From Flavobacteriales bacterium (GTDB taxonomy: Bacteria; Bacteroidota; Bacteroidia; JACJYZ01), in contig JAGQZQ010000024.1 of NCBI GenBank assembly GCA_020435415.1, positions 1 through 39,686 on the forward strand: DNA of 39,686 nucleotides, given 5' to 3'. Numbering within the stretch: position 1 is the first letter of the stretch; each line of letters opens with the position of its first letter. Positions 24,032-33,196 of this stretch are shown in pieces. Both the position numbers and the translations under genes were made by a program. Under the pieces are notes generated by a model that saw only the letters and a list, made by a program, of their open reading frames with translations, did not search any database and was not told the origin of the DNA.

Positions 24032-24059
24032 CAGGATTAACTAAAAACGTTGACTGAGA

Positions 24060-24911
24060 TTATTCTACCAGGATCACGAGATACTTTGATGAGGACCAGA
24101 AAGCATCAGGATCTTTGATAAGCAGTTTATCCACCTTACCATCCTCTCCCTGCCATTCATATGAACTGTCGGGATGAGAAGAAATGAGCTTGGCCGTTTT
24201 CACATAGAGTGGGATCTCAGGCATTTCCCGAATATCAATCTTTCGGAAGTAGTCCTTGTTGAAATTGCTCATGAGTTTCTTCATCCTTCCGATGCCAATG
24301 AAGCCGCCTTCTTTTGTGAGGATACCATTCTCACTTAGCTCCTTATATGAACCGTAGGCATACCAGGCGCTATTCAGCTCCGACTCTTTGTCCGACAACT
24401 CCTGAATCCGTTGATTGTATTCATTGAACAGCATTTCCAGTTTATCATTAACCTTGAAAAGTTCCTGTTGCAACTTGCTGATCTCCGCATCCTTTTGTTG
24501 TATCTGCTCCACCAACTTTTCGATACGTTTGTTCAATGCTTCGATCTGTACGTTGGATCTGCTGAGTTTTGAGCTCATGGAAGCGATCTTCTCCTTATTC
24601 TTCTGCATCAACTCCTGGATAAGCTGGATATCCGCAATGATCTGTTCCTGCTGGGCAGGTCGCAGCTCACGGTCGCTCGTCTGTTCCACAAGCAGGCCTT
24701 CCTTTGCCTTAATGGTGTTGAGGTTCCCTTCAATCTCATCCAGGGTTCCGAAATAAGCGGTGAGTAGAGAATCCTTCTCTGTGGCTACCTGATTCAACCG
24801 GATATTCTCCAGTCTCATTTTTTCCAGTTCAGGATTGGTTTCTTCGGATGATTCACCGGCACACGCCATCAGAAACAGCGCCGAGGCCAGGCCAACATAG
24901 TATTTTTTCAT
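24060..24911 (-). CDS. Coiled-coil lipoprotein, unknown function
   Basis: ATG 24911 starts the signal peptide MKKYYVGLASALFLMACAGE with lipobox LMAC, so it is a lipoprotein (Cys17); an in-frame GTG at 24941 is less likely. Residues about 25-185 are a continuous coiled coil (MRLENIRLNQVATEKDSL, IEALNKRIEKLVEQIQQK, LEMLFNEYNQRIQELSDK). A globular C-terminal domain follows, with AWYAYGSYKELSENGILTKE, GFIGIGRMKKLMSN and DAFWSSSKYLVILVE. Proteins of this build are common in Bacteroidota, but I cannot name a function. It may act as a spacer reaching from a membrane into the periplasm. A strong terminator follows it, so it is a single-gene transcript. Confidence 0.8.
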   Translation of the reverse strand: MKKYYVGLASALFLMACAGESSEETNPELEKMRLENIRLNQVATEKDSLLTAYFGTLDEIEGNLNTIKAKEGLLVEQTSDRELRPAQQEQIIADIQLIQELMQKNKEKIASMSSKLSRSNVQIEALNKRIEKLVEQIQQKDAEISKLQQELFKVNDKLEMLFNEYNQRIQELSDKESELNSAWYAYGSYKELSENGILTKEGGFIGIGRMKKLMSNFNKDYFRKIDIREMPEIPLYVKTAKLISSHPDSSYEWQGEDGKVDKLLIKDPDAFWSSSKYLVILVE

Positions 24912-24981
24912 GAAGCTCAATTCAATGATTGGGTTTACCACGAATGTACGGATTCTAAGAAAAGCAAACAGGAATTATCGT

Positions 24982-24989
24982 TATATTTG
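24982..24989 (+). promoter_or_regulatory. TAnnTTTG -7 box immediately before a start codon
   Basis: TATATTTG, an exact match, with only 3 bp between the box and ATG 24993. Transcription from it would give a leaderless or nearly leaderless message. No -33 TTG at normal spacing. Confidence 0.45.
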
Positions 24990-24992
24990 TAC

Positions 24993-25907
24993 ATGCTTCA
25001 ACGTTCCATTTATTTTATTGTTGGCATTTCAGTTCTAACCTGGTTGGGATGCAATTCCTCGGGTACGGAAAGTGATCATAAATCGGAAATCGCCTCACGA
25101 CAACTTCCGGAGCCATTCGGAGACTACTGGTATCAATCCAAAGCCGAGATCAACCGTTATGATCTTTACCAGGAACGGTACGGAGAAATCCGAAACGGTG
25201 ACGCTATCCTGATTTTTGTTACGGAAGATTTTTTGCCGGGGAAACAAGTGAAGGCCGATGATTTCCGGAATCCCGATGCGAAAAAAGTTATGAAACTGAA
25301 CCACATCCGGAAATTCGTTACCGGCATTTACGACTATTCCGTTATGACTTCGGTCTTCGTGCCTCTTTACACCATGGAAGGCGCCTGGAAGATATCGACC
25401 TCTTCTCAGGAATGGTGCGGACATTCCTGGATTCAGCTCAACAAGCAAAATGGTCGCTGGGCAGTTGAAGGACATTCCTATTTTGAGAAAGAAGCGGATA
25501 CCTCCTATACCCTTCCGGACGCCTGGACAGAAGATGAGTTAATGATATGGGCCAGGCTTGATCCGGAACAACTTCCCACAGGCCCCATAGACATGATCCC
25601 TTCTGCACTGGGAAGCCGCCTCTACCATCATCCGAGCAGCATCAACCATGCCGAAGCATCCTGGGAGGAAAGTCTCGGCGATACACTTGTATACCAGGTT
25701 GACTTTACCGAGCAAAAGCATAAAGTCATTCTCTATATCCAAAAAGCATTCCCCCATCAGATCTGGGGTTGGGATGAAAGTCCCGTGGGTAAAAGTGATC
25801 AGCCGGAACTTTATACCAGGGCCAGACTCAGACAAACTATACTTGAGCCTTACTGGCAGCAAAATGCGGTGAAAGACAGCGTGGAACGTGTTAGGTTGAT
25901 GATGTGA
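24993..25907 (+). CDS. Uncharacterised lipoprotein of a Bacteroidota-specific type
   Basis: ATG 24993 (preferred over the TTG at 24987) gives MLQRSIYFIVGISVLTWLGC, a lipoprotein signal peptide. The mature ~285 residues contain GDYWYQSKAEINRYDLYQE, DAILIFVTEDFLPGKQVKAD, VMKLNHIRKFVTGIYDYSV and SSQEWCGHSWIQLNKQNG. I recall homologues in this phylum often labelled 'septum formation inhibitor Maf'; that label looks wrong, since none of the nucleotide-pyrophosphatase Maf motifs is present and the protein is exported. It is probably periplasmic, facing the outer or inner membrane. Function is unknown. A GC-rich hairpin follows the stop by 3 bp. Confidence 0.78.
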   Translation: MLQRSIYFIVGISVLTWLGCNSSGTESDHKSEIASRQLPEPFGDYWYQSKAEINRYDLYQERYGEIRNGDAILIFVTEDFLPGKQVKADDFRNPDAKKVMKLNHIRKFVTGIYDYSVMTSVFVPLYTMEGAWKISTSSQEWCGHSWIQLNKQNGRWAVEGHSYFEKEADTSYTLPDAWTEDELMIWARLDPEQLPTGPIDMIPSALGSRLYHHPSSINHAEASWEESLGDTLVYQVDFTEQKHKVILYIQKAFPHQIWGWDESPVGKSDQPELYTRARLRQTILEPYWQQNAVKDSVERVRLMM

Positions 25908-25910
25908 TGA

Positions 25911-25946
25911 CCTGCCAGCCGAAGCGCCGGGCTAATGCGGGGCAGG
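25911..25946. repeat. GC-rich imperfect hairpin (REP-like)
   Basis: CCTGCC (25911-25916) pairs with GGCAGG (25941-25946), and directly inside AGCC (25917-25920) pairs with GGCT (25930-25933). It begins 3 bp after the lipoprotein stop codon. There is no T-run, so it is a REP-like palindrome or a weak terminator. Confidence 0.5.
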
Positions 25947-25985
25947 CTGGTGTGCTGATTTGAAAATGTGCCTTCCAGGCGTTGG

Positions 25986-26126
25986 CTATTATCATCTCTT
26001 CTTTATCTATTGTCTGGTGTCTAATATCTACTAACACCCCTGCGTACACCTATGCAAACCTTATTCCGGAAACCCAACGCGTTACGTCCTGCCTACTGCC
26101 TACTGCCTACTATCTACTATCTACTC
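25986..26126 (-). repeat. Degenerate 7-base tandem arrays downstream of the cardiolipin-synthase-like gene
   Basis: Two blocks read in steps of seven. Plus-strand units at 26092-26126 are CCTACTG, CCTACTG, CCTACTA, TCTACTA, TCTACTC. Seven more degenerate units lie at 25986-26034 (CTATTAT, CATCTCT, TCTTTAT, CTATTGT, CTGGTGT, CTAATAT, CTACTAA). On the minus strand, the coding strand of the gene ending at 26144, the main block reads AGTAGAT/AGTAGGC and begins 17 bp after the stop codon. The intervening 26035-26091 shows no clear structure. Confidence 0.8.
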
Positions 26127-26143
26127 TCAACTTCCCACCAACC

Positions 26144-27286
26144 TCAATGCCCCAAATCACTCTTTCGTTTACCTGTAAAGAAGAGCAGTAAGCTTTCCGC
26201 AGCCTTCATCAGAATGTAGCTAAGCCAGTCGGTCATACCCGACAGATGTCCGCCGATTCCACCGTGCGAAACGGACCTGATCCGGACACATTGATTGTCC
26301 ATCAGCCATTGTAAATGTTCGGAGAATACCTTCACATGAACCGGCGCATCCACCTCCGCATTCATTTCCAGACTTCCATAATCACTCAGGTGATTCAGGT
26401 TGTATGAGCCGACTGTAATCCAACGATCATCTACCAACGCCACTTTACCATGCACTACGCCAGGCTGGTATTCATAAATTTCCATGCCTGACTTCATCAT
26501 CCAACGATAAAGGAATCGCGATGCCGCGCGCATCAACGGGATGTCGGAAACAGATGACATGACAAAACGGATGCGCACGCCCCTGGCTGCAGCCTCTTCC
26601 AATCTTTTCTTGATTCTTCTTCCCGGCAGGAAGTAACTGGCCACAATCATGATATCATCCGATGCCATGGATACCGCCTCCCGATAAGACCTCGATATTT
26701 CCGACCTACCCACCAACCAGTCGTTCCGGCGAATCAGGAGTCGACCATGGTCATCTTTCAGGCCATATTCTGTCGACCTGATCCTGGCCAACCGCACATG
26801 TTGCTTATTGAACAACGCTTCCGCAATCTCGTGCAACTGCACCGCAGGTTCTCCGACTATGTGAACACCGAAATCCAGCCACGGCTTTCCTTGCACCCCT
26901 TTGTATTTGTCTGCGATATTAATTCCTCCAAGGACGGCCTCCCGCCGGTCCGCAACGATCAACTTGTGATGAAGCCTCCTGCCATAGGGATGCCTGGAAG
27001 ACAAGGTCAGGTGACCGAACATCCTGAAACGAATGCCAGACTTTAAACAACGCTCCTTATAACGATGTGCGAATCCTGCCGACCCGAAATCATCCAGGAG
27101 CAGATAAACCGAAACACCCCGTGCAGATGCTGCTTCCAACTGCTCAAGCATCTCCATGCCGGTTTGGTCATAATCAAATATGTACACCTGCAGATGAAGG
27201 ACGGTTCGCGCCCGGGAAATCAATGATTCTGCAGCCTTAAAGAAATCCGGACCGCTTAGCAACCAATCCAGTTCAGCCTTATTCAT
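26144..27286 (-). CDS. Phospholipase D-superfamily cardiolipin synthase-like protein (ClsB-like)
   Basis: 380 residues from ATG 27286 (an in-frame GTG at 27337 overlaps the divergent region and is less likely). Both HKD motifs are complete: HHKLIVADRREAVLGGIN and VHGKVALVDDRWITVGSYN, each preceded by the expected beta strands. There is no N-terminal transmembrane pair, unlike ClsA, so it resembles soluble-type ClsB; a hydrophobic C-terminal segment (WLSYILMKAAESLLLFFTG) could attach it to the membrane. The expected reaction is transfer of a phosphatidyl group to form cardiolipin or a related lipid. Exact substrates of ClsB-like enzymes vary. Its 3' flank carries the 7-base arrays. Confidence 0.88.
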   Translation of the reverse strand: MNKAELDWLLSGPDFFKAAESLISRARTVLHLQVYIFDYDQTGMEMLEQLEAASARGVSVYLLLDDFGSAGFAHRYKERCLKSGIRFRMFGHLTLSSRHPYGRRLHHKLIVADRREAVLGGINIADKYKGVQGKPWLDFGVHIVGEPAVQLHEIAEALFNKQHVRLARIRSTEYGLKDDHGRLLIRRNDWLVGRSEISRSYREAVSMASDDIMIVASYFLPGRRIKKRLEEAAARGVRIRFVMSSVSDIPLMRAASRFLYRWMMKSGMEIYEYQPGVVHGKVALVDDRWITVGSYNLNHLSDYGSLEMNAEVDAPVHVKVFSEHLQWLMDNQCVRIRSVSHGGIGGHLSGMTDWLSYILMKAAESLLLFFTGKRKSDLGH

Positions 27287-27431
27287 ATGGAACGGATCAA
27301 AATTTGCAGATACATTTATGGAATTGTCCGGCGACACTCATCTCATTAAAAACAGAAAAGTTATGCGCCTAAAAATAAACACATTCGTCACGAGAAACCA
27401 TGGATTAGGTCATCTCTTTGCAGGAAAGGCC

Positions 27432-27977
27432 ATGAAACTGTTCCTGGCCCTGATCTTTTTACATGGATCGGTATGTTTTTCGCAATCACTGGAACCCTTT
27501 CCGGCAGACGCTATTTCCAACGGAAATTGTTATGCAAAATCCGATTTACCCGACACCGTGAGCCCGGGGGGATTTGGTATTACAGACAATACATCCAAAG
27601 ATCTGCGAACCGACATGAAAACTAAAAAGGAGCTATATCTCCGAATGGAAGAACATGAGCACGCCGCCTTTCGCCAGAGATATGAAGGGCAAATGCTTTA
27701 TCTGATCAACAACACATCCGATTATCAAACGTATCCTGCGGCAGACAGCCGGCTATATCTGACGGCCGAACGCCTCACTGACACAGGATGGGTGGCCGTT
27801 GAAAACATCCCACCCAGTCCGTGCGGGAATAGCTTCCACAAGGTGCATCAACGTCCGGGATCCTATTACGCATTTGTGGTTCCCGTTTACCACTTCCCGG
27901 AGAAGAGGTATAAGTTAAAACTGGAAAATGGCGACTTCATTTATTCCCAGAACTTCGAAGCACTGCCTTTTGACTGA
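27432..27977 (+). CDS. Secreted protein of unknown function
   Basis: ATG 27432 gives the signal peptide MKLFLALIFLHGSVCFSQS; upstream in-frame ATGs (27318, 27363) would bury it behind about 25-38 residues. The mature ~160 residues include MLYLINNTSDYQTYPAADSR, LYLTAERLTDTGWVAVENIP, SCGNSFHKV-like CGNSFHKVHQRPGSYYAFVV and a final KLENGDFIYSQNF. The beta-rich pattern suggests an immunoglobulin-like or jelly-roll fold; no family recognised. The gene is divergent from the cardiolipin-synthase-like gene, with 145 bp between the chosen starts. Confidence 0.68.
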   Translation: MKLFLALIFLHGSVCFSQSLEPFPADAISNGNCYAKSDLPDTVSPGGFGITDNTSKDLRTDMKTKKELYLRMEEHEHAAFRQRYEGQMLYLINNTSDYQTYPAADSRLYLTAERLTDTGWVAVENIPPSPCGNSFHKVHQRPGSYYAFVVPVYHFPEKRYKLKLENGDFIYSQNFEALPFD

Positions 27978-28077
27978 TACATGAAGGTGAAAATGTTCAT
28001 TCCAGGACGGCTTCCGCCAGAAATGCCTGTACCGTTTTCCTGAGGTCAGTGACCTGATCTGGTGTGCATGTAGCACA

Positions 28078-28470
28078 TCATGGGATGGAGAAGGCACTGC
28101 TCTCAAATTCAAGACCCTTATTGGTACTTGTGATGCATTTCCCCTCTTTGCAATAAAACACAACCCCTTTGACTACGTAGGTTTTGTCACCTTTATCCTC
28201 TCGGAACCGCTCGGGATCAATGTCGCCCACATGAAATGTGTTTGACCGGATAAGGATACTATCCACCCGCAACTCTTCATGAAACACGCCCTCCTGATCC
28301 AGGGTCATGAAGACGGTACATTGATTTGCATGATAGTTGCGTTGGCCATGCTCCTCGTAGTGAATCATTTTATCCAGAAATTCTTTCCAGGGTCGGTCCT
28401 GAGGCATTGTGAGACTAGCACATGCAATCAAAACCACAACAAGGATCATATTCCGGAGAAAGAAATTCAT
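28078..28470 (-). CDS. Small exported protein, possible lipoprotein
   Basis: 130 residues beginning MNFFLRNMILVVVLIACASL. The LIAC at 14-17 fits a lipobox, so lipid attachment at Cys17 is possible; cleavage later (after TMPQ) is the alternative. The mature part has CTVFMTLDQEGVFHEELRVD, GDKTYVVKGVVFYCKEGKCI and a Ser/Phe-rich end. Two cysteines in FYCKEGKC form a CxxxxC pair. Function and family are unknown. Convergent with the 27432 gene across about 100 bp, which contains a short perfect palindrome (AGGTCA-G-TGACCT, 28043-28055). Confidence 0.65.
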   Translation of the reverse strand: MNFFLRNMILVVVLIACASLTMPQDRPWKEFLDKMIHYEEHGQRNYHANQCTVFMTLDQEGVFHEELRVDSILIRSNTFHVGDIDPERFREDKGDKTYVVKGVVFYCKEGKCITSTNKGLEFESSAFSIP

Positions 28471-28551
28471 AGTACGGCGTTACGGAACGGTGATAAAAAG
28501 TACACATTCCGTCAGAAGATAGCAAACCGCTGAACCCGGAAACCCGAATGA

Positions 28552-29586
28552 CTACAATTCCTGGTTGTAGAAAATCTTGTAATACTTCCGGCCTCCCTCG
28601 TCCTCCCCTTTCTGGATCATATTGCGGTTTCCGTGTATATAGATGTGAAAATTCTTGTCAAGCTTCAGGACACTTTTGAATATCCGCGCCTGCTTTTTGA
28701 CCGCCTGATCGGAGATGGAAAAATCCTGTGGAATCTCCACGGCGAACTCCTGCTGGTAATGGTTCTTATAATCTTTGAAAGACTCCACCACCCCTGGGTC
28801 GCCAAAAACGGTTGCCCCGAAATTCTCCTCATCGAGCTTGTCATTTTGTTTGAGGTAGTGGATCGATCGATTCAGCAGATCGGCCTGATCAGCGCGATCC
28901 ACTTCAAACTCTTCGGACATTCTCTCAGCCACGAAGGACCGGGTCAGTTCCATGAAATTCTTGGTATCGTGGTAGCTGTCCACCGCAGGTTTCACTTTCA
29001 AAAAATCCTCTTTCCAATAACCGGATGCACCGAAACGCAACCCTTTATCCACCTGACAAACGCGGAACCCTTCCTCCTCTTTCAAGTTGAGGATCAGGCA
29101 GCCTTTATCGGGTTTATTCACATTCAATCCGGCCAGGATATCCAGGGTATAGTGGTCATCTTCCTCATTCAACAGGATAAAGTCCTCACGGTTTTCAATC
29201 TTGCAGATGGCAACCGCATCGGTGAGTTCACCATCCACTTTTACATCCTTCAGGTGGGCGATCATCAGATCACCCGCATCAATGGAAATATCAATCGCGG
29301 TCTCATAATGGTGCTGTGCAATGGCTTTGGATTGCTCATGCAGCGATGCCGGCTTTGAAAAGATGGCTTTGGCTGCCTTCCAGAGGGGATGCACGGCATG
29401 TTCATCAAACACAAAATACTCCGGGGAAGAAAATGGGTTACCGATATACCTTTTGACGATATCCTGAAGCTCCTGCCTTTTTACATTCACAGAAGTTTCC
29501 GTAAGCATCAGGATCTCTCCTTCGGTCTGGTTACCTACGCGGTGTACAAAGAGACCGGTGATCGTTGCATCTTGATAATGGATCAT
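28552..29586 (-). CDS. 37-kDa nucleoid-associated protein (NdpA/YejK family)
   Basis: 344 residues, no signal. The N-terminal ITGLFVHRVGNQTEGEILML and mid region AHLKDVKVDGELTDAVAICK, with KGCLILNLKEEEGFRVCQVD, are typical of the nucleoid-associated protein family (PF04245), whose E. coli member YejK/NdpA binds DNA. Length equals the family norm (about 335-350). Bacteroidota members are somewhat distant and their DNA-binding role is presumed. An exact -7 box (29610-29617) lies 23 bp upstream. Confidence 0.85.
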   Translation of the reverse strand: MIHYQDATITGLFVHRVGNQTEGEILMLTETSVNVKRQELQDIVKRYIGNPFSSPEYFVFDEHAVHPLWKAAKAIFSKPASLHEQSKAIAQHHYETAIDISIDAGDLMIAHLKDVKVDGELTDAVAICKIENREDFILLNEEDDHYTLDILAGLNVNKPDKGCLILNLKEEEGFRVCQVDKGLRFGASGYWKEDFLKVKPAVDSYHDTKNFMELTRSFVAERMSEEFEVDRADQADLLNRSIHYLKQNDKLDEENFGATVFGDPGVVESFKDYKNHYQQEFAVEIPQDFSISDQAVKKQARIFKSVLKLDKNFHIYIHGNRNMIQKGEDEGGRKYYKIFYNQEL

Positions 29587-29609
29587 AACTATCGAAATAA
29601 TAAGGCTTG

Positions 29610-29617
29610 CAAAAGTA
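29610..29617 (-). promoter_or_regulatory. TAnnTTTG -7 box of the nucleoid-associated protein gene
   Basis: TACTTTTG on the minus strand, an exact match, 23 bp before ATG 29586. It lies in the 51-bp gap after the mutase gene stop, so the two genes can be transcribed separately. Confidence 0.5.
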
Positions 29618-29637
29618 AATGAATTGCCGGTTTCCCG

Positions 29638-32600
29638 TTACATATTCCTGCGGTACTGTCCTCCCACCTCGAACAGGCCCTCGGTAATTTGGCCCAGGCT
29701 ACAGGCTTTTACCGCATCCATGAGACTTGCGAAGACATTGCCACTATGCAAGGCAGTTTCCTGTACCTTATCCAATGCAGCGGAAGAGGAATCTTTTTTC
29801 GCATCATGCAAATCGGCAACCGTTTGAATCTGCACCTGTTTTTCTGTTTCCGTAGCGCGGATAACCTCACCGGGGGTGATGGTCGGGGAGCCTTCGTTGC
29901 TCAGGAACGTATTCACACCGATCAATGGAAGATCGCCTGTGTGCTTGAGGGTCTCATAATAAAGACTTTCCTCCTGGATCTTGCCACGCTGGTACATGGT
30001 TTCCATGGCTCCTAACACACCGCCGCGTTCCGTGATCCGGTCGAATTCAGCCATGACAGCTTCTTCCACCAGGTCGGTCAGCTCTTCGATGATAAAGCTT
30101 CCCTGGATAGGGTTTTCGTTCTTGGCCAGACCGAGTTCATGATTGATGATCAGCTGAATGGCCATCGCACGGCGTACGCTTTCTTCCGTTGGTGTGGTGA
30201 TCGCCTCATCATAGGCATTGGTGTGCAGACTGTTGCAGTTATCGTAAATAGCGTACAGCGCCTGCAGGGTCGTACGTATATCATTGAAAGCAATCTCCTG
30301 TGCATGTAAAGAGCGGCCACTGGTTTGAATATGATACTTCAATTTCTGGCTTCGCTCATCCGCTTCATATTTATCCCTCATGGCCTTAGCCCAAATACGG
30401 CGCGCCACCCTGCCGATCACCGCATACTCCGGATCGATGCCATTGCTGAAGAAAAAGCTCAGGTTGGGGGCAAATGCGCTGATGTCCATTCCCCGGCTCA
30501 GGTAGTACTCCACATAAGTAAACCCATTGGCCAGCGTAAAGGCAAGCTGGGTGATAGGGTTGGCACCGGCTTCCGCGATATGATAACCGCTGATGCTCAC
30601 AGAATAGAAATTACGGACCTGATGTTCGATAAAATAGGATTGGACATCACCCATCAGCTTCAGCGCAAACTCGGTGCTGAAGATGCATGTATTCTGTGCC
30701 TGGTCTTCTTTGAGGATATCTGCCTGAACCGTTCCACGAACCGAGGTCAGAGCACGTACGCGGCATTCTTCATAAACCTTTTCAGGCAGCACCTGATCGC
30801 CGGTCACCCCCAGCAAAAGGAGGCCAAGGCCATCATTCCCTTCAGGCAATCCGCCTTTCACAGAATCAGCAAGGTATTCAGGTGTTTGCCCTTTGATGTT
30901 GCTTTCGCCGTGATATTGCGGACGATTCCTGCCTTTATATATCTCCGATATCTTCTTCCTCACCTCGTCGGTCAGGTTATTTTCAAGGATATATTTCTCA
31001 CATTGCTGATCAATGGCTGCATTCAGGAAGAAGGCCAGCAGCATAGGCGCCGGACCGTTGATGGTCATGGACACGCTGGTTTTCGGATCGCACAGATCGA
31101 AACCACTGTATAGTTTCTTGGCATCATCCAGGCAGCAGATGCTTACCCCGGAATTCCCGATCTTCCCGTAAATGTCAGGGCGTTCACCCGGGTCCCGGCC
31201 GTAAAGGGTAACGCTGTCAAATGCGGTAGACAAGCGTTTGGCCGGCATTCCCAGGCTTACATAATGAAAGCGTTTGTTTGTACGTTCAGGGCCACCTTCT
31301 CCTGCAAACATCCGGGTTGGATCCTCCCCTTCCCTCTTGAATGGGAACACGCCGGCAGTGAACGGAAATTCTCCGGGTACATTTTCCTGGAGGTTCCAGC
31401 GAAGCAGATCGCCCCAGGCTTCGTACTTCGGAAGACTGATCTTGGGAATGCGTTGATGAGACAATGACTGACTGGATGTCTGCACTTTCACTTCCTTGTC
31501 ACGCACTTTATAGGAATAGGTGTCACCGGCATACTTCTGTACCTTCCCCGGCCAGTCTTTCAGTAACGTCAGGTTTTTCGGATCAAGCTTATCCAGAAGC
31601 AACAGGTACTGCTCTTTCAACTCTTTGATAGCGCCTTTTGCATCCGCAGGTAATTCACCTTTTTCTTTGGGAACCGGATCGGTTGATTCGCCGGAAAGGG
31701 ATTGTATGGCAAGGGTAATCCCATATAATTTCTGGGCGATGTCCTTTTGCTTCCCTGTCCATTGGTTGTATTTCCGCACGGTTTCACTGATCTCACTCAG
31801 GTATCTTGTTCTGGACGGTGGGATCACGTGGATCTTCTCACTGTCTCCGACGGCGCCTTCAAACGAAGAAACCAGATCCGCTCCGGTTCGCTCAGCAATC
31901 ACCGTCATCAGTTTCATGTAAAGCGCGTTGGTTCCGGAATCGTTGAACTGACTGGCGATGGTCCCGAAGACAGGCACATCCTCATCCTTCATCTCAAACA
32001 ACTTGCGGTTGCGCTTGTATTGCTTACGCACATCGCGCAGGGCATCACCGGATCCGCGCTTATCAAACTTATTCAGGGAGATAACATCCGCAAAATCCAG
32101 CATGTCAATCTTCTCAAGCTGTGAGGCCGCGCCATACTCGGGGGTCATCACGTAGAGGCTCACATCACAGTGGTCCACAATCTCCGTATCGCTCTGGCCG
32201 ATGCCGGATGTTTCCAGGATGACCAGATCAAACTCCGATGCTTTCAGAATATCCACAGCTTCCTGCACATGCTTGCTTACCGCCAGGTTGCTCTGACGGG
32301 TTGCGAGGGAGCGCATGTAACACCTTTCATTGAAAATGCTGTTCATCCGGATGCGGTCGCCCAGAAGTGCGCCTCCGGTTTTACGCTTGGATGGATCAAC
32401 GGAAATAATGCCGATATGCTTCTCAGGAAAATCGATCAGAAAGCGTCGTACCACTTCATCAATCAGCGAGCTCTTCCCCGCACCGCCGGTACCTGTGATA
32501 CCGAGTACGGGTACGCCGGATTCCTTTGCCTTTTTACTGATACCTGCCAGTATCTTTTCGTGCTTATCATGATGATTTTCGGCTGCGGAGATCAATCGGG

Positions 32601-33105
32601 CCAGATCCGCCTGCTTCTTATCGGTGATCCGGGTCGCCTCGCCGTTCAGGTTGATACCGGTCCCGAAATCGCTTTGTTTCAACAGATCGTTGATCATCCC
32701 CTGGAGTCCCAATTCCCTGCCATCGTCCGGATGGTATATCCTTGCGATACCGTAATCCTGAAGTTCTTTGATCTCATCAGGAAGAATAGTCCCGCCGCCG
32801 CCACCAAAGATGCGGATATGCCCGCATCCGCGCTCTTTCAAGAGGTCGTACATGTACTTGAAGTATTCCATGTGGCCTCCCTGATAAGAAGTCATGGCGA
32901 TGGCATTCGCATCTTCCTGTATGGCGCAATCCACCACTTCCTGTACACTGCGATCGTGGCCAAGGTGGATCACTTCCACGCCGGAAGCCTGGATGATTCG
33001 CCGCATCACATTGATAGCGGCATCATGACCATCGAATAATGAGGCGGCCGTAACCACCCTGATCTTATGTTGGGCAACGTAAGGCTTAGGTTCTTGTATC
33101 TGCAT
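29638..33105 (-). CDS. icmF: Fused isobutyryl-CoA mutase (cobalamin domain + MeaB-like GTPase + mutase)
   Basis: 1155 residues. Residues 1-145 are a B12-binding domain ([36 protein letters not shown]). Residues about 195-420 are the G-protein chaperone, Walker [10 protein letters not shown] near 205. Residues about 560-1110 are the TIM-barrel mutase ([41 protein letters not shown]). This order is IcmF, which interconverts isobutyryl- and butyryl-CoA using adenosylcobalamin. At the two specificity positions it has Phe600 (RMFAGEG) and Gln804 (QAQNTCIF), as in IcmF (Phe/Gln), not the Tyr/Arg of methylmalonyl-CoA mutase. The spacing between them is about 60 residues longer than in the Cupriavidus enzyme, matching the longer total length. 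Automatic labels as methylmalonyl-CoA mutase would be wrong. Confidence 0.93.
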   Translation of the reverse strand: MQIQEPKPYVAQHKIRVVTAASLFDGHDAAINVMRRIIQASGVEVIHLGHDRSVQEVVDCAIQEDANAIAMTSYQGGHMEYFKYMYDLLKERGCGHIRIFGGGGGTILPDEIKELQDYGIARIYHPDDGRELGLQGMINDLLKQSDFGTGINLNGEATRITDKKQADLARLISAAENHHDKHEKILAGISKKAKESGVPVLGITGTGGAGKSSLIDEVVRRFLIDFPEKHIGIISVDPSKRKTGGALLGDRIRMNSIFNERCYMRSLATRQSNLAVSKHVQEAVDILKASEFDLVILETSGIGQSDTEIVDHCDVSLYVMTPEYGAASQLEKIDMLDFADVISLNKFDKRGSGDALRDVRKQYKRNRKLFEMKDEDVPVFGTIASQFNDSGTNALYMKLMTVIAERTGADLVSSFEGAVGDSEKIHVIPPSRTRYLSEISETVRKYNQWTGKQKDIAQKLYGITLAIQSLSGESTDPVPKEKGELPADAKGAIKELKEQYLLLLDKLDPKNLTLLKDWPGKVQKYAGDTYSYKVRDKEVKVQTSSQSLSHQRIPKISLPKYEAWGDLLRWNLQENVPGEFPFTAGVFPFKREGEDPTRMFAGEGGPERTNKRFHYVSLGMPAKRLSTAFDSVTLYGRDPGERPDIYGKIGNSGVSICCLDDAKKLYSGFDLCDPKTSVSMTINGPAPMLLAFFLNAAIDQQCEKYILENNLTDEVRKKISEIYKGRNRPQYHGESNIKGQTPEYLADSVKGGLPEGNDGLGLLLLGVTGDQVLPEKVYEECRVRALTSVRGTVQADILKEDQAQNTCIFSTEFALKLMGDVQSYFIEHQVRNFYSVSISGYHIAEAGANPITQLAFTLANGFTYVEYYLSRGMDISAFAPNLSFFFSNGIDPEYAVIGRVARRIWAKAMRDKYEADERSQKLKYHIQTSGRSLHAQEIAFNDIRTTLQALYAIYDNCNSLHTNAYDEAITTPTEESVRRAMAIQLIINHELGLAKNENPIQGSFIIEELTDLVEEAVMAEFDRITERGGVLGAMETMYQRGKIQEESLYYETLKHTGDLPLIGVNTFLSNEGSPTITPGEVIRATETEKQVQIQTVADLHDAKKDSSSAALDKVQETALHSGNVFASLMDAVKACSLGQITEGLFEVGGQYRRNM

Positions 33106-33196
33106 GGGACTCCTATCTCTGGGGGTGTGCGAATATAGACAAAATGCCCTATTTTTTCAAGGGATACCCCACCCCCACAAGATGCAGGGGCGCACC

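Noticed and set aside
28633-29358. 241-residue plus-strand open frame inside the nucleoid-associated protein gene
   Set aside because: Antisense to conserved family sequence; no recognisable domain or promoter.
30325-31113. 262-residue plus-strand open frame inside the IcmF gene
   Set aside because: It is antisense to a conserved mutase domain, with no family features; a shadow of biased codon use. The same applies to 32170-33039.
29638-33105. Methylmalonyl-CoA mutase
   Set aside because: The fused three-domain order and the Phe/Gln pair at the specificity positions point to isobutyryl-CoA mutase; methylmalonyl-CoA mutase has Tyr/Arg there.
33164-33196. Terminator between the cystathionine gamma-synthase-family and IcmF genes
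   Set aside because: A C/G-rich stretch (CCCC/GGGG) can pair only over 4-5 bp and has no T-run, so it was not called.
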